Assembly (NCBI RefSeq): GCF_014490745.1
Contig: NZ_LZEU01000001.1
Location: 930,001-994,000 of the forward strand
Direction of reading: 5' to 3'
DNA length: 64,000 bases
Origin: Pseudomonas alcaligenes
GTDB taxonomy: Bacteria; Pseudomonadota; Gammaproteobacteria; Pseudomonadales; Pseudomonadaceae
The position numbers and the translations under genes are program-made. Positions 29,820 to 40,466 of this stretch are shown here, one piece after another (position 1 is the first letter of the stretch; every line of letters starts with the position of its first letter). Under the pieces are notes generated by a model. It saw only the letters and a program-made list of their open reading frames with translations, ran no database searches and was not told where the DNA came from.

Positions 29820-29822
29820 GCC

Positions 29823-30128
29823 CTAAAGATCGCCCATCACCCGTCCGGCGAAGCCGAATACCCGGCGCTCACCAGCCAGCTCGACCAGCTCCACCTCGCG
29901 CGACTGCCCCGGCTCGAAGCGCACGGCTGTGCCGGCGGCGATATTCAGGCGCATGCCCCGTGTGGGCTCACGCTCGAAGGCCAGTGCGTCATTGGTCTCG
30001 AAGAAGTGAAAGTGCGAGCCGACCTGGATCGGCCGGTCGCCGCTGTTGGCCACGGTCACGCGCAGGGTGCGGCGGCCGACGTTGAGTTCGATCTCGCCGT
30101 CCTGGATCTGGTATTCGCCGGGAATCAT
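29823..30128 (-). CDS. ureB: urease subunit beta UreB
   Basis: 101 residues starting [16 protein letters not shown], the structural beta subunit of urease, with the conserved [13 protein letters not shown] segment near residue 33. Its ATG overlaps the stop of the upstream acetyltransferase gene (ATGA), so beta-subunit synthesis is coupled to that gene. It is followed by a palindromic repeat before ureC. The separate UreA/UreB chains are the usual bacterial arrangement. Confidence 0.98.
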   Translation of the reverse strand: MIPGEYQIQDGEIELNVGRRTLRVTVANSGDRPIQVGSHFHFFETNDALAFEREPTRGMRLNIAAGTAVRFEPGQSREVELVELAGERRVFGFAGRVMGDL

Positions 30129-30658
30129 GGCTGGGGCCTCGACAGGGTCTTGTAGTAGATGGCGTTGGCCCGGTAGGTACCGTCCGGGCCGCAGGCGTAG
30201 TCGGGCAGGCCGCCGATGCTGGTGTAGCCCAGGGCCTGGTAGAAGGGTTCGGCAGCGCTGCCGGCTTCGGTATCCAGATAGAGCAGGCCGCGCTTGAGTT
30301 CAGCGGCTTCGCCCTGCAGCTGGAGCATCAGCGCACGGGCGATACCACGCCGGCGGGCGCCGCTGTGTACCAGCAGCTTCTGCACCTCGGCACGGTTGCG
30401 GCCGTTGCGCTTCTGGCATAGGCCCAGCTGCACGCTGCCCAGTACGCGACCGTCAGCCACGGCGACCCAGAGCAGCAGCGAGCCATCACCCAGGCCGGCC
30501 AGCACCTGGTCGAAATAGGCGTTGGCCTCGGCCTGGTCGAGGTCGGCGAGAAAACCCACCGAGGCGCCATGGGCTACGGCATCCAGCAGCAGCTCGATCA
30601 GGCCGGCGCGATGGGCCGCGAAGTCGTGGACGCCGAGGCGCTGGATCAGCGGCATCAT
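30125..30658 (-). CDS. GNAT-family N-acetyltransferase in the urease operon
   Basis: 177 residues of the GNAT fold. The acetyl-CoA-binding motif A is seen as [16 protein letters not shown] near residue 98, and motif B as [18 protein letters not shown]. The substrate is unknown. Start at the first ATG (30658), which overlaps the stop of the preceding acetyltransferase gene, and its own stop overlaps the ureB ATG, so it is translated as part of the urease operon. Whether it has a function connected with urea metabolism cannot be seen from the sequence. Confidence 0.85.
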   Translation of the reverse strand: MMPLIQRLGVHDFAAHRAGLIELLLDAVAHGASVGFLADLDQAEANAYFDQVLAGLGDGSLLLWVAVADGRVLGSVQLGLCQKRNGRNRAEVQKLLVHSGARRRGIARALMLQLQGEAAELKRGLLYLDTEAGSAAEPFYQALGYTSIGGLPDYACGPDGTYRANAIYYKTLSRPQP

Positions 30659-31167
30659 GGTGCGCTGCGCTCCGGGGTGAGGATCAGCTGCATGAAGGTC
30701 AGATCCAGCCAACGGCCGAACTTGCGGCCCACCTGTGGCATCTGCCCGGTGGTGACGAAGCCGAGGCGTTCGTGCAGGCGGATCGAGGCGGCGTTGCCGC
30801 TCTCGATGGCGGCGACCATCACGTGTTTGCCGCAGGCTTTGGCGCGCTCGATCAGCGCTCTCATCAGCAGCGGGCCGAGGCCATTGCCACGCTGATCGGC
30901 GCGCACGTAGACCGAGTGTTCGACGGTGTGGCAGAAGCCGTCGAAGGGGCGCCAGTCGCCGAACGAGGAGTAGCCGACCACTTCACCTGCGGCGTTCTCG
31001 GCCACCAGGATCGGGTAGCCCTGCTGGGCGCGGGCGGCGAACCAGGCCTGGCGGTTGGCCAGGTCGACCACGTTGTCCATCCAGATCGCGGTGGTGTTGA
31101 GCACCGCGTCGTTGAAGATGTCGCGCAGGGCGGGCAGGTCGGCCTCGGCTGCGTCGCGAATGATCAT
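30655..31167 (-). CDS. phosphinothricin/methionine sulfoximine-type N-acetyltransferase
   Basis: 170 residues matching the Pat group of GNAT enzymes, whose P. aeruginosa member (PA4866) lies in the same operon position between ureA and ureB. Motif A is VRADQRGNGLGPLLM near residue 89; the conserved VEHSVYV and the ending ASIRLHERLGFVTTG are visible. Known members acetylate glutamine-synthetase inhibitors such as phosphinothricin and methionine sulfoximine. Its stop overlaps the next gene's start. The 156-base gap upstream, toward ureA, has no gene. Confidence 0.9.
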   Translation of the reverse strand: MIIRDAAEADLPALRDIFNDAVLNTTAIWMDNVVDLANRQAWFAARAQQGYPILVAENAAGEVVGYSSFGDWRPFDGFCHTVEHSVYVRADQRGNGLGPLLMRALIERAKACGKHVMVAAIESGNAASIRLHERLGFVTTGQMPQVGRKFGRWLDLTFMQLILTPERSAP

Positions 31168-31323
31168 TCTTCAGGGTCTCCAGGAAGTCGTTCAAGGTCG
31201 TAGCGAGCGCAGCTCAGGCAAGGCGCAAGTCGGCGAGGATGCGCAGTTGACGTCTGTCAATGAGCAATCCGAGCCGGCTTGCAACGCAGCATGGGCAAGC
31301 GCAGTAGACATTGGACGATTTCC

Positions 31324-31626
31324 TCAGGCAATTGGTTGGTGGACGGTCACTAGCTTGGTGCCGTCGGGGAAGGTGGCTTCGATCTGGATTTCCGGAATCA
31401 TTTCCGGCACGCCCTCCATCACCTGCTCGCGGCTCAGCAGGGTGGTGCCGTAATGCATCAGCTCGGCCACCGTGCGGCCGTCGCGGGCGCCTTCGAGCAG
31501 GGCGGCGGAGATCAGCGCCATGGCTTCCGGGTAGTTGAGCTTGACCCCACGGGCCAGGCGGCGCTCGGCCACCAGGCCGGCGGTGAAGATCAGCAGCTTG
31601 TCCTTCTCGCGGGGCGAAAGATCCAT
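31324..31626 (-). CDS. ureA: urease subunit gamma UreA
   Basis: 100 residues starting [14 protein letters not shown], the gamma subunit that helps trimerise urease. Conserved segments [15 protein letters not shown] and [12 protein letters not shown] are present. Its ATG overlaps the ureD stop by one base (TGATG). After it, the operon order is interrupted by two acetyltransferase genes before ureB. Confidence 0.98.
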   Translation of the reverse strand: MDLSPREKDKLLIFTAGLVAERRLARGVKLNYPEAMALISAALLEGARDGRTVAELMHYGTTLLSREQVMEGVPEMIPEIQIEATFPDGTKLVTVHQPIA

Positions 31627-32465
31627 CAGGTACTCCAGATTCGCGGGGGCACGGCCTCACGGCCGAGCAGGGCAGGGCGCAACAGGCGCCAGAGTTCGAT
31701 CAGCCAGGCGCGGGCGTGCAGCGCCTCGCTAGCCAGGCAGCGGCCGACCAGCAGGCCGGGCAATTGGCTGAGGTCGCCACGGCCGGCGCAGGGCAGCTCG
31801 CGGCAGCGTTCCAGCAGTTCGGCGTCGATCTCGCCGGTGATCAGCAGGGTGGCGAATACCGGCTGGCCGGCCAGGCCGATGGGTGAGTCGAGCAGGCCGT
31901 CGCCACCGACTACGCGCTGGCGCTCGTGCCACAGCAGCTGGCCGTCGCGGCGGATATCCAGGGCGGACTGGAAGTGGCCGAGGTCGAAGCGTTCGCAGGC
32001 TGCCGGACGGCCGAGGGCGACCATGTCCCAGTAGCACAGGCGCGCGTCGCCTTCGAGCTCGATGCGGGTGCTCAGCTCGGCCTGGGCGCCGGAATAGACG
32101 ATGGTTTCCTGCGGCAGCCATTCCAGGGTGGCGCCGGCGGCCACGCGCAGCTGCACCTGCTGGTGCGCCGGGCAGGCGGCGCGGTACCACTTGGCGGCGC
32201 CGGGGCTGGTCAGCTGGGCCCAGGCCTGCTCACCGACGCTGGCGCTGATATTCAGGCTGTCGCCCCCGGCGATGCCGGCCGGAGGATGCACGATGATGTG
32301 CTGGCACACCTGTGGGCCTTCGGCGTGCAGGTGCTTCTGTACGCGCAGCGGGCCGAGGTGGCGGCGCAGGATCGGGCGCGTCCAGTCCTGCTGGCGGGCA
32401 TAGGCCAGCTCCAGCTCGGCGTGCCAGGCGGGGGTAAAGAGAGTGGGGCTAACGGGGGCGTTCAT
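31626..32465 (-). CDS. ureD: urease accessory protein UreD
   Basis: 279 residues of the UreD/UreH maturation scaffold that binds apo-urease and, with UreF and UreG, guides nickel and CO2 into the active site. The family segment [13 protein letters not shown] and [11 protein letters not shown] are visible in the first 100 residues. I use the ATG at 32465 ([10 protein letters not shown]); an ATG at 32474 would add three residues. It opens the operon ureD-ureA-acetyltransferases-ureB-ureC. UreEFG are not present in the window. Confidence 0.95.
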   Translation of the reverse strand: MNAPVSPTLFTPAWHAELELAYARQQDWTRPILRRHLGPLRVQKHLHAEGPQVCQHIIVHPPAGIAGGDSLNISASVGEQAWAQLTSPGAAKWYRAACPAHQQVQLRVAAGATLEWLPQETIVYSGAQAELSTRIELEGDARLCYWDMVALGRPAACERFDLGHFQSALDIRRDGQLLWHERQRVVGGDGLLDSPIGLAGQPVFATLLITGEIDAELLERCRELPCAGRGDLSQLPGLLVGRCLASEALHARAWLIELWRLLRPALLGREAVPPRIWST

Positions 32466-32531
32466 CGAAGGCATCCAGCCGGGGCGAGCGGTGCGCCAGT
32501 GTATAGCGCGCTGACGAATGGCTGCATAGGT

Positions 32532-33635
32532 TCAGGCTGTAGGTGCCTGCAGCCATTGCCGCGGGCTGGTGTCGAACCAGCGGCGGAAGGCTCGGGAGAA
32601 GGCGCTGGTTTCCGAGTAGCCGAGCAGCGGCGCCAGTTCGCTGACCGGCAGGCGCCGGCGCAGGTAGTGCAGGGCCAGCTCGCGGCGTACCTGGTCGATC
32701 AGCGCCGAGTAGCTGAGGTTCTGTTCGCGCAGACGGCGCTGCAGGCCGGCGCCGCTGAGGCCGAGGCCGGCGGCGAGCTGCTCCAGGCCCGGTTCGCCCA
32801 GCGGCAGGGCGTCGCGCAGCAGGCCGCGGGCCTGGTCGACCAGGCTGTGGCTGTGCTGGCTCTGGGCGCCGAGGCGCTGGATGGCATCCTGCACCAGCAT
32901 CAGCAACACCGGGTCGCGCTCGGGCATCAGCTGGCCGAGCAGGTCGCGCTTGGGCACCAGCAGGGCGTTGCACGGCTGGTCGAACAGCACCGGCGCGTCG
33001 AACACCTGCTGGTGCTCGCGCCAGCCTTCCGGCCGGGCATGCTCGAACAGCACGGCGCGCGGCGCCCAGCTCGGGCCCAGCACATGGCGCAGCAGGTTGA
33101 GCGCCATGCCCATGGTCAGTTCGGCGTCCTGGCGCTTGTCGAGGATCGCCGGATGCCGCACCTGGTAGTCGAAGCGGTAGCACTCGCCGATATCCACCAG
33201 GCGGATCAGGGTGTCGTGCTGGTGGAAGGGGAAGGCCTGGGCGAAGTTGCGCAGCGCCTGTTCCAGGGTCTCCGAGCACAGCCCGACATAGCCGAGCAGG
33301 CCGAGGGCGCGCGGCTGGAATTGCTGGCCGTAGTGCAGGCCGAAGTTGTCGCAGCCGGACTGCACCGCCGCTTCCTCAAGCACCTTGCAGTAGTTGCTCA
33401 GGCTCAGGCTGAGGGTCGGGTGCTGCAGCAGCTCGGGGTCGATACCGGCCACGCCGAAGATCCGATCCACATCGCCGCCATGCCGGCCGATGCATTGATC
33501 CAGGCCGCTGGCGGCAGCCGACAGCACGCCAAGGTTGGCGGCCGGATTGGCGCTCAGGGCCAGCGGATGGGCAATGTTCAGGGACATGCGCGGCGCGTCG
33601 TCGAGTGGAGATGAAGCTGACATAGCAATAGTCAT
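32532..33635 (-). CDS. AraC-family regulator, probable ethanolamine gene regulator
   Basis: 367 residues: an N-terminal ligand-binding domain of the arabinose-binding group, with LSNYCKVLEEAA near residue 80, and a C-terminal double helix-turn-helix (FSRAFRRWFDTSPRQW). It is divergent from the ethanolamine permease gene, which makes that operon its likely target. The P. aeruginosa ethanolamine genes are instead controlled by a sigma-54 activator (EatR). The ATG at 33635 is chosen; another at 33623 is possible. The effector is inferred to be ethanolamine or a related amine, not shown. Confidence 0.85.
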   Translation of the reverse strand: MTIAMSASSPLDDAPRMSLNIAHPLALSANPAANLGVLSAAASGLDQCIGRHGGDVDRIFGVAGIDPELLQHPTLSLSLSNYCKVLEEAAVQSGCDNFGLHYGQQFQPRALGLLGYVGLCSETLEQALRNFAQAFPFHQHDTLIRLVDIGECYRFDYQVRHPAILDKRQDAELTMGMALNLLRHVLGPSWAPRAVLFEHARPEGWREHQQVFDAPVLFDQPCNALLVPKRDLLGQLMPERDPVLLMLVQDAIQRLGAQSQHSHSLVDQARGLLRDALPLGEPGLEQLAAGLGLSGAGLQRRLREQNLSYSALIDQVRRELALHYLRRRLPVSELAPLLGYSETSAFSRAFRRWFDTSPRQWLQAPTA

Positions 33636-33749
33636 GCCTCGACTTTGCGCCGCTCTGCCATCCGCCTCTTTCAGTTGGCACCGGATGATTCTGCATCGCC
33701 TTGGGGCGGGCTAGTCGCGGCTTGCACCGGGTTGGCGCAAAAGCCCGTC

Positions 33750-33790
33750 GCAGAGCGCTCTGCAGGCCGTTCGGCGACTTGACTCTGCAG
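33750..33790. promoter_or_regulatory. palindrome and direct repeat upstream of the eat operon
   Basis: GCAGAGCGCTCTGC (33750-33763) is a perfect 14-base palindrome. CTCTGCAG occurs at 33758-33765 and again at 33783-33790, 25 bases apart. It lies in the 268-base region between the AraC gene and the permease gene, where the regulator's operator would be expected. Tandem half-sites suit AraC-family binding. Nothing else is clear in this region. Confidence 0.35.
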
Positions 33791-33903
33791 CTGTGCGCGG
33801 AGTTTGCAAGGTCAAGTCTCGGCAGCAGGACGTTGGCTATCCTCGCCAAGCGATCGACGTTTGGTCTGTTCGAGCCGTGCGGCTCTCAACCGAGGAATTA
33901 CTA

Positions 33904-35268
33904 ATGACGACAGCGAAACTAAAACCAACCCTCGGCACTTTGCACCTCTGGGGCATTGCGGTGGGTCTGGTGATTTCCGGGGAATATTTTGGCTGGAGCT
34001 ATGGCTGGGGTACGGCGGGCACCCTGGGCTTCCTGGTCACCACGCTGCTGGTGGCGACCATGTACAGCTGCTTCATCTTCAGCTTCACCGAACTGACCAC
34101 GGCGATTCCCCATGCCGGCGGCCCCTTTGCCTACAGCCTGCGTGCCTTCGGCCCCACCGGCGGGATGATCGCCGGCCTGGCCACCCTGATCGAATTCGTT
34201 TTCGCCCCGCCGGCCATCGCCATGGCCATCGGCGCCTACCTCAACGTGCAGTTCCCCGGGCTCGACCCGAGGCTGGCGGCGGTAGGGGCGTACATCGTGT
34301 TCATGACCCTCAACATCCTCGGCGTCAGCATCGCCGCCACCTTCGAACTGGTGGTCACCGTGCTGGCGGTGGTCGAGCTGCTGGTGTTCATGGGCGTGGT
34401 CGCGCCGGGCTTCAGCTTCAGCAACTTCGTGCTCAACGGCTGGGCCGGTAGCGAAGTGTTCGGCATGCCGGCGGTGGCCGGGATCTTTGCCGCCATCCCG
34501 TTCGCCATCTGGTTCTTCCTCGCCATCGAGGGCGCGGCCATGGCCGCCGAAGAGGCGAAAGACCCGAAACGCACCATCCCGCGTGCCTATATCGCCGGCA
34601 TCCTGACCCTGGTGTTCCTGGCCATGGGCGTGATGGTGATGGCCGGTGGCGTGGGCGACTGGAAGGCCCTGTCCGGGATCAACGACCCGCTGCCGCAGGC
34701 GATGAAAACCGTGGTCGGCGAAAGCTCCGGCTGGCTGCACATGCTGGTGTGGATCGGCCTGTTCGGCCTGGTCGCCAGCTTCCACGGCATCATCCTCGGC
34801 TACTCGCGCCAGTTCTTCGCCCTGGCTCGCGCCGGCTTCCTGCCGCCGGCCCTGGCCAAGCTGTCGCGCTTCCACACCCCGCACCGCGCCATCATCGTCG
34901 GCGGCCTGATCGGCATCGCAGCCATCTACAGCGACGGCCTGATCGCCCTGCAGGGCATGGGCCTGACCGCGGCGATGATCACCATGAGCGTGTTCGGCGC
35001 CATCGTCATGTACATCATGAGCATGCTCAGCCTGTTCAAGCTGCGTAAGAGCGAACCGAACCTGGAACGCAGCTTCAAGGCGCCGGGCTATCCGCTGGTG
35101 CCGGGTATCGCCCTGGTGCTGGCGCTGGTGTGCCTGGCCGCGATGGTCTGGTTCAACGGCACCATCGCCCTGCTGTTCCTCGGCCTGATGGCCGTCGGCA
35201 TGGTGTACTTCCTGTTCACCGGTGCGCAGCGCAACTCGGTACCGGCCGACGCTTTGCTGCAACCTTGA
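33904..35268 (+). CDS. eat: ethanolamine permease Eat (APC superfamily)
   Basis: 454-residue amino acid-polyamine-organocation type transporter with about twelve membrane segments; the N-terminal GLVISGEYFGWSYGWG is near residue 17 and the conserved EEAKDPKRTIPRAY is near 219. The name is based on gene context (eutB and eutC follow) and family. The ATG at 33904 is the second plausible start; the open frame upstream lacks a good one. It imports ethanolamine from the periplasm for EutBC. Gap to eutB is 94 bases. Confidence 0.9.
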   Translation: MTTAKLKPTLGTLHLWGIAVGLVISGEYFGWSYGWGTAGTLGFLVTTLLVATMYSCFIFSFTELTTAIPHAGGPFAYSLRAFGPTGGMIAGLATLIEFVFAPPAIAMAIGAYLNVQFPGLDPRLAAVGAYIVFMTLNILGVSIAATFELVVTVLAVVELLVFMGVVAPGFSFSNFVLNGWAGSEVFGMPAVAGIFAAIPFAIWFFLAIEGAAMAAEEAKDPKRTIPRAYIAGILTLVFLAMGVMVMAGGVGDWKALSGINDPLPQAMKTVVGESSGWLHMLVWIGLFGLVASFHGIILGYSRQFFALARAGFLPPALAKLSRFHTPHRAIIVGGLIGIAAIYSDGLIALQGMGLTAAMITMSVFGAIVMYIMSMLSLFKLRKSEPNLERSFKAPGYPLVPGIALVLALVCLAAMVWFNGTIALLFLGLMAVGMVYFLFTGAQRNSVPADALLQP

Positions 35269-35362
35269 TCCACCCGCGCCCGCCGGCAACGGCGGGCGCC
35301 TGTTCGTGCAACACACCTGTTTCTGCAACAACTCTGTTTCTGTAACAACGAGGAGCCCAGTC

Positions 35363-36757
35363 ATGGCCACTTTTGCTCATTCGGTAGGCCACCAGACCTG
35401 GCGTTTCGACAGTCTGCGCGAGGTCATGGCCAAGGCCGGCCCAGCCCGCTCCGGCGACTACCTGGCCGGTGTGGCTGCCGGCAGCGATGCCGAGCGCGTC
35501 GCCGCGCAGATGGCGCTGGCCAATATCCCGCTCAAGCATTTTCTGAATGAAGCCCTGATTCCCTACGAGAGCGACGAGATCACCCGGCTGATCATCGACA
35601 CTCACGATACCGCCGCCTTTGCTCCGGTCAGCCACCTGACCGTCGGCGGCTTTCGCGACTGGCTGCTCAGCGAGCAGGCCGACGAAACCAGCCTGCGTGC
35701 CCTGGCCCCCGGCCTGACCCCGGAAATGGCTGCCGCCGTGTCGAAGATCATGCGCGTGCAGGATCTGGTGCTGGTGGCGCAGAAGATCCGCGTGGTCACC
35801 CGCTTTCGCAACACCATGGGCCTGCGCGGACGCATGTCGACGCGCCTGCAGCCCAACCACCCGACCGACGACCCGTCCGGCATCGCCGCCAGCATTCTCG
35901 ACGGCCTGCTGTACGGCAACGGCGACGCCATGTTCGGCATCAACCCGGCCACCGACAGCCTGGGCGCGCTCACCGATCTGCTGAAGATGCTCGACGCGAT
36001 CATCCAGCGCTACGAGATCCCCACCCAGGCCTGCGTACTGACCCACGTCACCAGCTCCATCGCCGCCATCGAGCGCGGCGCGCCGGTCGACCTGGTGTTC
36101 CAGTCGATCGCCGGCACCGAGGCGGCCAACGCCGGATTCGGCATCAACCTCAAGGTGCTGCAGGAAGGCTACGAGGCCGGGCTGTCGCAGAAGCGTGGGA
36201 CGCTGGGCGACAACCTGATGTACTTCGAGACCGGCCAGGGCAGCGCTCTGTCGGCCAACGCCCACCACGGCGTCGACCAGCAGACCTGCGAGGTGCGCGC
36301 CTACGCGGTGGCGCGTCACTACCGGCCGTTCCTGGTGAATACCGTGGTCGGCTTTATCGGCCCGGAGTACCTGTACAACGGCAAGCAGATCATCCGCGCC
36401 GGCCTGGAAGACCACTTCTGCGGCAAGCTGCTTGGCGTGCCCATGGGCTGTGACATCTGCTACACCAACCACGCCGAGGCCGACCAGGACGATATGGATA
36501 CCCTGCTGACCCTGCTCGGGGTGGCCGGGATCAACTTCATCATGGGTATCCCCGGCTCCGACGACGTGATGCTCAACTACCAGACCACCTCCTTCCATGA
36601 CGCGCTCTACGCTCGCCAGACCCTCGGCCTGCGCCCGGCGCCGGAGTTCGAAGCGTGGCTGGAGCGCATGGAAATCCTTCACCAGCAGGGTGGCCAGGTA
36701 CGCCTCGGCAGCAACCTGCCGCCGGCCTTCCGCCAGGCCCTGGCGCAACTCGGATAA
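35363..36757 (+). CDS. eutB: ethanolamine ammonia-lyase large subunit EutB
   Basis: 464 residues of the B12-dependent enzyme that cleaves ethanolamine into acetaldehyde and ammonia. The TIM-barrel residues are visible in [19 protein letters not shown] and [11 protein letters not shown] near residue 170, and in the later [19 protein letters not shown] near 360. GAGGAG before the ATG (35363) decides the start over a longer upstream frame. It is followed by eutC five bases on. No microcompartment or aldehyde dehydrogenase genes are present here. Confidence 0.97.
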   Translation: MATFAHSVGHQTWRFDSLREVMAKAGPARSGDYLAGVAAGSDAERVAAQMALANIPLKHFLNEALIPYESDEITRLIIDTHDTAAFAPVSHLTVGGFRDWLLSEQADETSLRALAPGLTPEMAAAVSKIMRVQDLVLVAQKIRVVTRFRNTMGLRGRMSTRLQPNHPTDDPSGIAASILDGLLYGNGDAMFGINPATDSLGALTDLLKMLDAIIQRYEIPTQACVLTHVTSSIAAIERGAPVDLVFQSIAGTEAANAGFGINLKVLQEGYEAGLSQKRGTLGDNLMYFETGQGSALSANAHHGVDQQTCEVRAYAVARHYRPFLVNTVVGFIGPEYLYNGKQIIRAGLEDHFCGKLLGVPMGCDICYTNHAEADQDDMDTLLTLLGVAGINFIMGIPGSDDVMLNYQTTSFHDALYARQTLGLRPAPEFEAWLERMEILHQQGGQVRLGSNLPPAFRQALAQLG

Positions 36758-36762
36758 GCCCT

Positions 36763-37584
36763 ATGCACGATGACAAACCCGGCCCGGCCATTGCCAACCC
36801 CTGGCAGGAGCTACGGCGCCTGACCCCGGCGCGCATCGCCCTGGGCCGTGCCGGCACCAGCCTGCCGACGAGCGCGCAGCTGGACTTTCAGTTCGCCCAT
36901 GCGCAGGCGCGCGATGCCGTGCACCTGCCGCTGGATTGCAGCGCACTGGCCGCCCAGCTGGCTGGCGATGGCCAGCAACCGCTACTGCTGCATAGCGCGG
37001 CGCCCGACCGGCATACCTACCTGCAGCGCCCGGATCTGGGCCGCCGGCTGGATGCCGCTTCGGCCGAACGGCTGCGCCAGCACCGCGAGCAGCATGCCGA
37101 CGGCTACGACCTGGCCATCGTCATCGCCGACGGCTTGTCTGCGCTGGCCGTGCAGCGCCACAGCGCACCCTTCCTGCAGCGCCTGCGCGAACAGATGAGC
37201 GCGGATGGCTGGTCGCTGGCGCCGCTGTGCCTGGTGCAGCAGGGGCGGGTGGCGGTGGCCGACGAAGTGGCCGAGCTGCTCGGCGCGAAGATGGTGGTGA
37301 TCCTGATCGGCGAGCGCCCCGGCCTGAGTTCGCCGGACAGCCTTGGCCTGTACTTCACCTACGCGCCCAGGGTCGGCCTCACCGATGCCTACCGCAACTG
37401 CATCTCCAATGTGCGCCTGGAGGGCCTGAGTTACGGCCTGGCCGCGCACAAGCTGCTGTACCTGATGCGCGAGGCCTGCCGGCGCCTGCTGTCCGGGGTC
37501 AGTCTCAAGGACGAGGCCGAGCTGCCCAGCCTGGGCGGCGAGCAGCCGGTGCGGCTGAATTTTCTGGTGGATTCGCTGCAGTAG
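36763..37584 (+). CDS. eutC: ethanolamine ammonia-lyase small subunit EutC
   Basis: 273-residue partner of EutB that completes the coenzyme B12-binding site. The first ~40 residues are variable; conserved parts include [18 protein letters not shown] text near residue 118 and the C-terminal [14 protein letters not shown] near 210. The ATG at 36763 lies five bases after the eutB stop; a longer frame overlaps eutB and is not used. The gene is convergent with urtE across a repeat-rich gap. Confidence 0.95.
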   Translation: MHDDKPGPAIANPWQELRRLTPARIALGRAGTSLPTSAQLDFQFAHAQARDAVHLPLDCSALAAQLAGDGQQPLLLHSAAPDRHTYLQRPDLGRRLDAASAERLRQHREQHADGYDLAIVIADGLSALAVQRHSAPFLQRLREQMSADGWSLAPLCLVQQGRVAVADEVAELLGAKMVVILIGERPGLSSPDSLGLYFTYAPRVGLTDAYRNCISNVRLEGLSYGLAAHKLLYLMREACRRLLSGVSLKDEAELPSLGGEQPVRLNFLVDSLQ

Positions 37585-37610
37585 GGACGGGGGCTACAGG
37601 CTTAACCCTT

Positions 37611-37717
37611 GTCATCCCCGCGAAGGCGGGGAGCCAGTTATCGGCAGTGCGGCAGGACTCCTGCTTTACTGTGCTGGCTGAGGCTTTCTGGGTTCCCGCC
37701 TGCGCGGGAACGACGGG
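37611..37717. repeat. GTCATCCCCGCGAAGGCGGGG element
   Basis: GTCATCCCCGCGAAGGCGGG at 37611 and, 60 bases on, TTCCCGCCTGCGCGGGAA (37693-37710) with CGACGGGG are inverted-repeat ends of a type seen in many bacterial genomes between genes. It sits in the 228-base gap between the convergent eutC and urtE genes. Confidence 0.75.
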
Positions 37718-37769
37718 GTAGGGCGGGTGGAACCCGCGTTGCGGATCACGCGGGTTGCACCCGCCCTAC
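37718..37769. repeat. GTAGGGCGGGTG palindromic repeat, copy 2
   Basis: GTAGGGCGGGTGGAACCCGC (37718-37737) pairs with GCGGGTTGCACCCGCCCTAC (37750-37769), with a central variable loop. Same family as the copy at 12973-13024. In the convergent gap it could act as a bidirectional terminator. Confidence 0.85.
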
Positions 37770-37812
37770 CTGCTCATGCGGCTCCGTGCTTGCCGCCTGC
37801 AGCCTGGGGCCG

Positions 37813-38511
37813 CTAGATCGCCACCAGCCCGCGCACGCCATCCGCCTCCATGGTTTCGCCACGGCCCTGCTGGATGATCTCGCCACGGCTCATCACCAGG
37901 TACTGGTCGGCCAGCTCGGCGGCGAAGTCGTAGAACTGCTCGACCAGCAGGATGGCGATGTCGCCGCGCGCGGCGAGCTTCTTGATGACGGCGCCGATCT
38001 CCTTGATCACCGAGGGCTGGATGCCTTCGGTGGGTTCGTCGAGGATCAGTAGGCGCGGCCGGCTGGCCAGGGCGCGGCCGATGGCCAGCTGTTGCTGCTG
38101 GCCGCCGGAGAGGTCGCCGCCGCGGCGATCCTTCATCTGCAGCAGCACCGGGAACAGCTCGTAGATAAAGGCCGGAACCACCTTGGCCTCGCTGCCGGGA
38201 AACCGCGACAGCCCCATCAGCAGGTTCTCTTCCACGGTCAGTCGCGGAAAAATCTCGCGCCCTTGCGGCACATAGGCGATACCGGCGTGCACCCGCTGGT
38301 GCGGCTTGTAGCTGTTGATCGCCTGGCCTTCCCAGGCGACCTTTCCTTCTTTGGCCGGAATCAGGCCCATCAGGCATTTGAGCAGGGTGGTCTTGCCCAC
38401 GCCGTTACGCCCGAGCAGGCAGGTGACTTCGCCGACCTTGGCCTCGAACGACAGGCCGCGGAGGATATGGCTGCCGCCGTAGTACTGATGCAGTTGTTGG
38501 ACTTGCAGCAT
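37813..38511 (-). CDS. urtE: urea ABC transporter ATPase UrtE
   Basis: 232 residues, the second of two LivF-type ATPases of the urea transporter. Walker A GRNGVGKTT is near residue 33, the signature DLSGGQQQQLAIGRAL near 134 and Walker B LLILDEPTEG near 154. It starts at the ATG at 38511, four bases after urtD ends. It completes the urtABCDE operon. Confidence 0.96.
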   Translation of the reverse strand: MLQVQQLHQYYGGSHILRGLSFEAKVGEVTCLLGRNGVGKTTLLKCLMGLIPAKEGKVAWEGQAINSYKPHQRVHAGIAYVPQGREIFPRLTVEENLLMGLSRFPGSEAKVVPAFIYELFPVLLQMKDRRGGDLSGGQQQQLAIGRALASRPRLLILDEPTEGIQPSVIKEIGAVIKKLAARGDIAILLVEQFYDFAAELADQYLVMSRGEIIQQGRGETMEADGVRGLVAI

Positions 38512-38514
38512 GGT

Positions 38515-39374
<860 letters not shown>

Positions 39375-39378
<4 letters not shown>

Positions 39379-40466
39379 TGCTCTCCCTTCTTGCGTAGCA
39401 GGCCGATCACCCCTTTCGGCAGAAACAGGGTCACGACGATGAACAGGGCCCCCAGGGCGAACAGCCAGTACTCGGGGAAGGCTACGGTGAACCAGCTCTT
39501 CATGCCGTTGACCAGGCCGGCGCCGAGCAGCGGGCCGATCAGGGTGCCGCGCCCTCCGAGGGCGACCCACACGGCGGCCTCGATGGAGTTGGTCGGCGAC
39601 ATTTCGCTGGGGTTGATGATGCCCACCTGCGGCACATAGAGCGCCCCGGCCAGGCCGCACAACACGGCGCTCAAGACCCAGATGAACAGCTTGTAGCCGC
39701 GCGGGTCGTAGCCGCAGAACATCAAGCGGTTCTCCGCATCGCGCAGGGCGGTGAGCACCCGGCCGAACTTGCTCTTGGCCAGCTTCCAGCCCAGTAGCAG
39801 GCTGCCGACCAGGAGCAGCACGGTGGCCAGGAACAGGGTGGCGCGAGTGCCCGGCGCGGTGATCTCGAAGCCGAGGATGGTGCGGAAGTTGGTGAAGCCG
39901 TTATTGCCGCCAAACCCCGTTTCGTTGCGGAAGAACAGCAGCATGCCTGCAAAGGTCAGCGCCTGGGTCATGATCGAGAAGTACACGCCCTTGATTCGCG
40001 AGCGGAAGGCGAAGAAGCCGAACACCAGGGCCAGCAGGCCGGGCGCCAGTACCACCAGGCACAGGGCGTAGAGGAAGTTGCTGGTGCCGTACCAGTACCA
40101 GGGCAGCTCGCTCCAGGCGAGGAAGCTCATAAAGGCGGGCAGGCCGTCGCCGGCGCTCTGGCGCATCAGGTACATACCCATGGCGTAGCCGCCGAGGGCG
40201 AAGAACAGGCCATGGCCGAGCGACAGCAATCCCGCGTAGCCCCACACCAGATCCAGCGCCAGGGCGACTATGGCGTAGCAGAGGATCTTGCCGACCAGGG
40301 TCAGGCTGTAGGCCGAGATGTGCAGGGCGTGGTCGGCCGGCAGCAGGTGCAGCAGCGGCATGGCCAGCAGGATAAGCAGGATCAGCCCGCCGACCGCCAG
40401 CGAGGCCTGCGGGCCGATGGCGTTGCTGGCGCGGGCCAGCAGCGTTTGATTGAGTGGCATGGTCAT
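39375..40466 (-). CDS. urtC: urea ABC transporter permease UrtC
   Basis: 363-residue LivM-type inner-membrane permease, with about ten hydrophobic segments; the family regions YAGLLSLGHGLFFALGGYA near residue 76 and GLAGALYVPQVGIINPSEM near 270 are visible. Its start overlaps the urtB stop by one base and its stop overlaps urtD, a fully coupled operon. It forms the channel with UrtB. Confidence 0.95.

Noticed and set aside
31168..31323. TTGACGTCTGTCAA palindrome (31247-31260) between ureA and the acetyltransferase gene
   Set aside because: It is a short inverted repeat in a 156-base gap with no linked promoter or known operator match. It could be chance at this length.
33660..33800. TTGGCACCGG near 33678 as a sigma-54 promoter for eat
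   Set aside because: The GG of the -24 has no GC at the required 10-base distance; the nearest CTGC is several bases too far away. A second near match at GCGCGGAGTTTGC is one base too long.
37611..37769. CRISPR array in the eutC-urtE gap
   Set aside because: The repeats are inverted, differ in sequence and have no regular spacers; they are intergenic palindromic elements. No cas genes are present.
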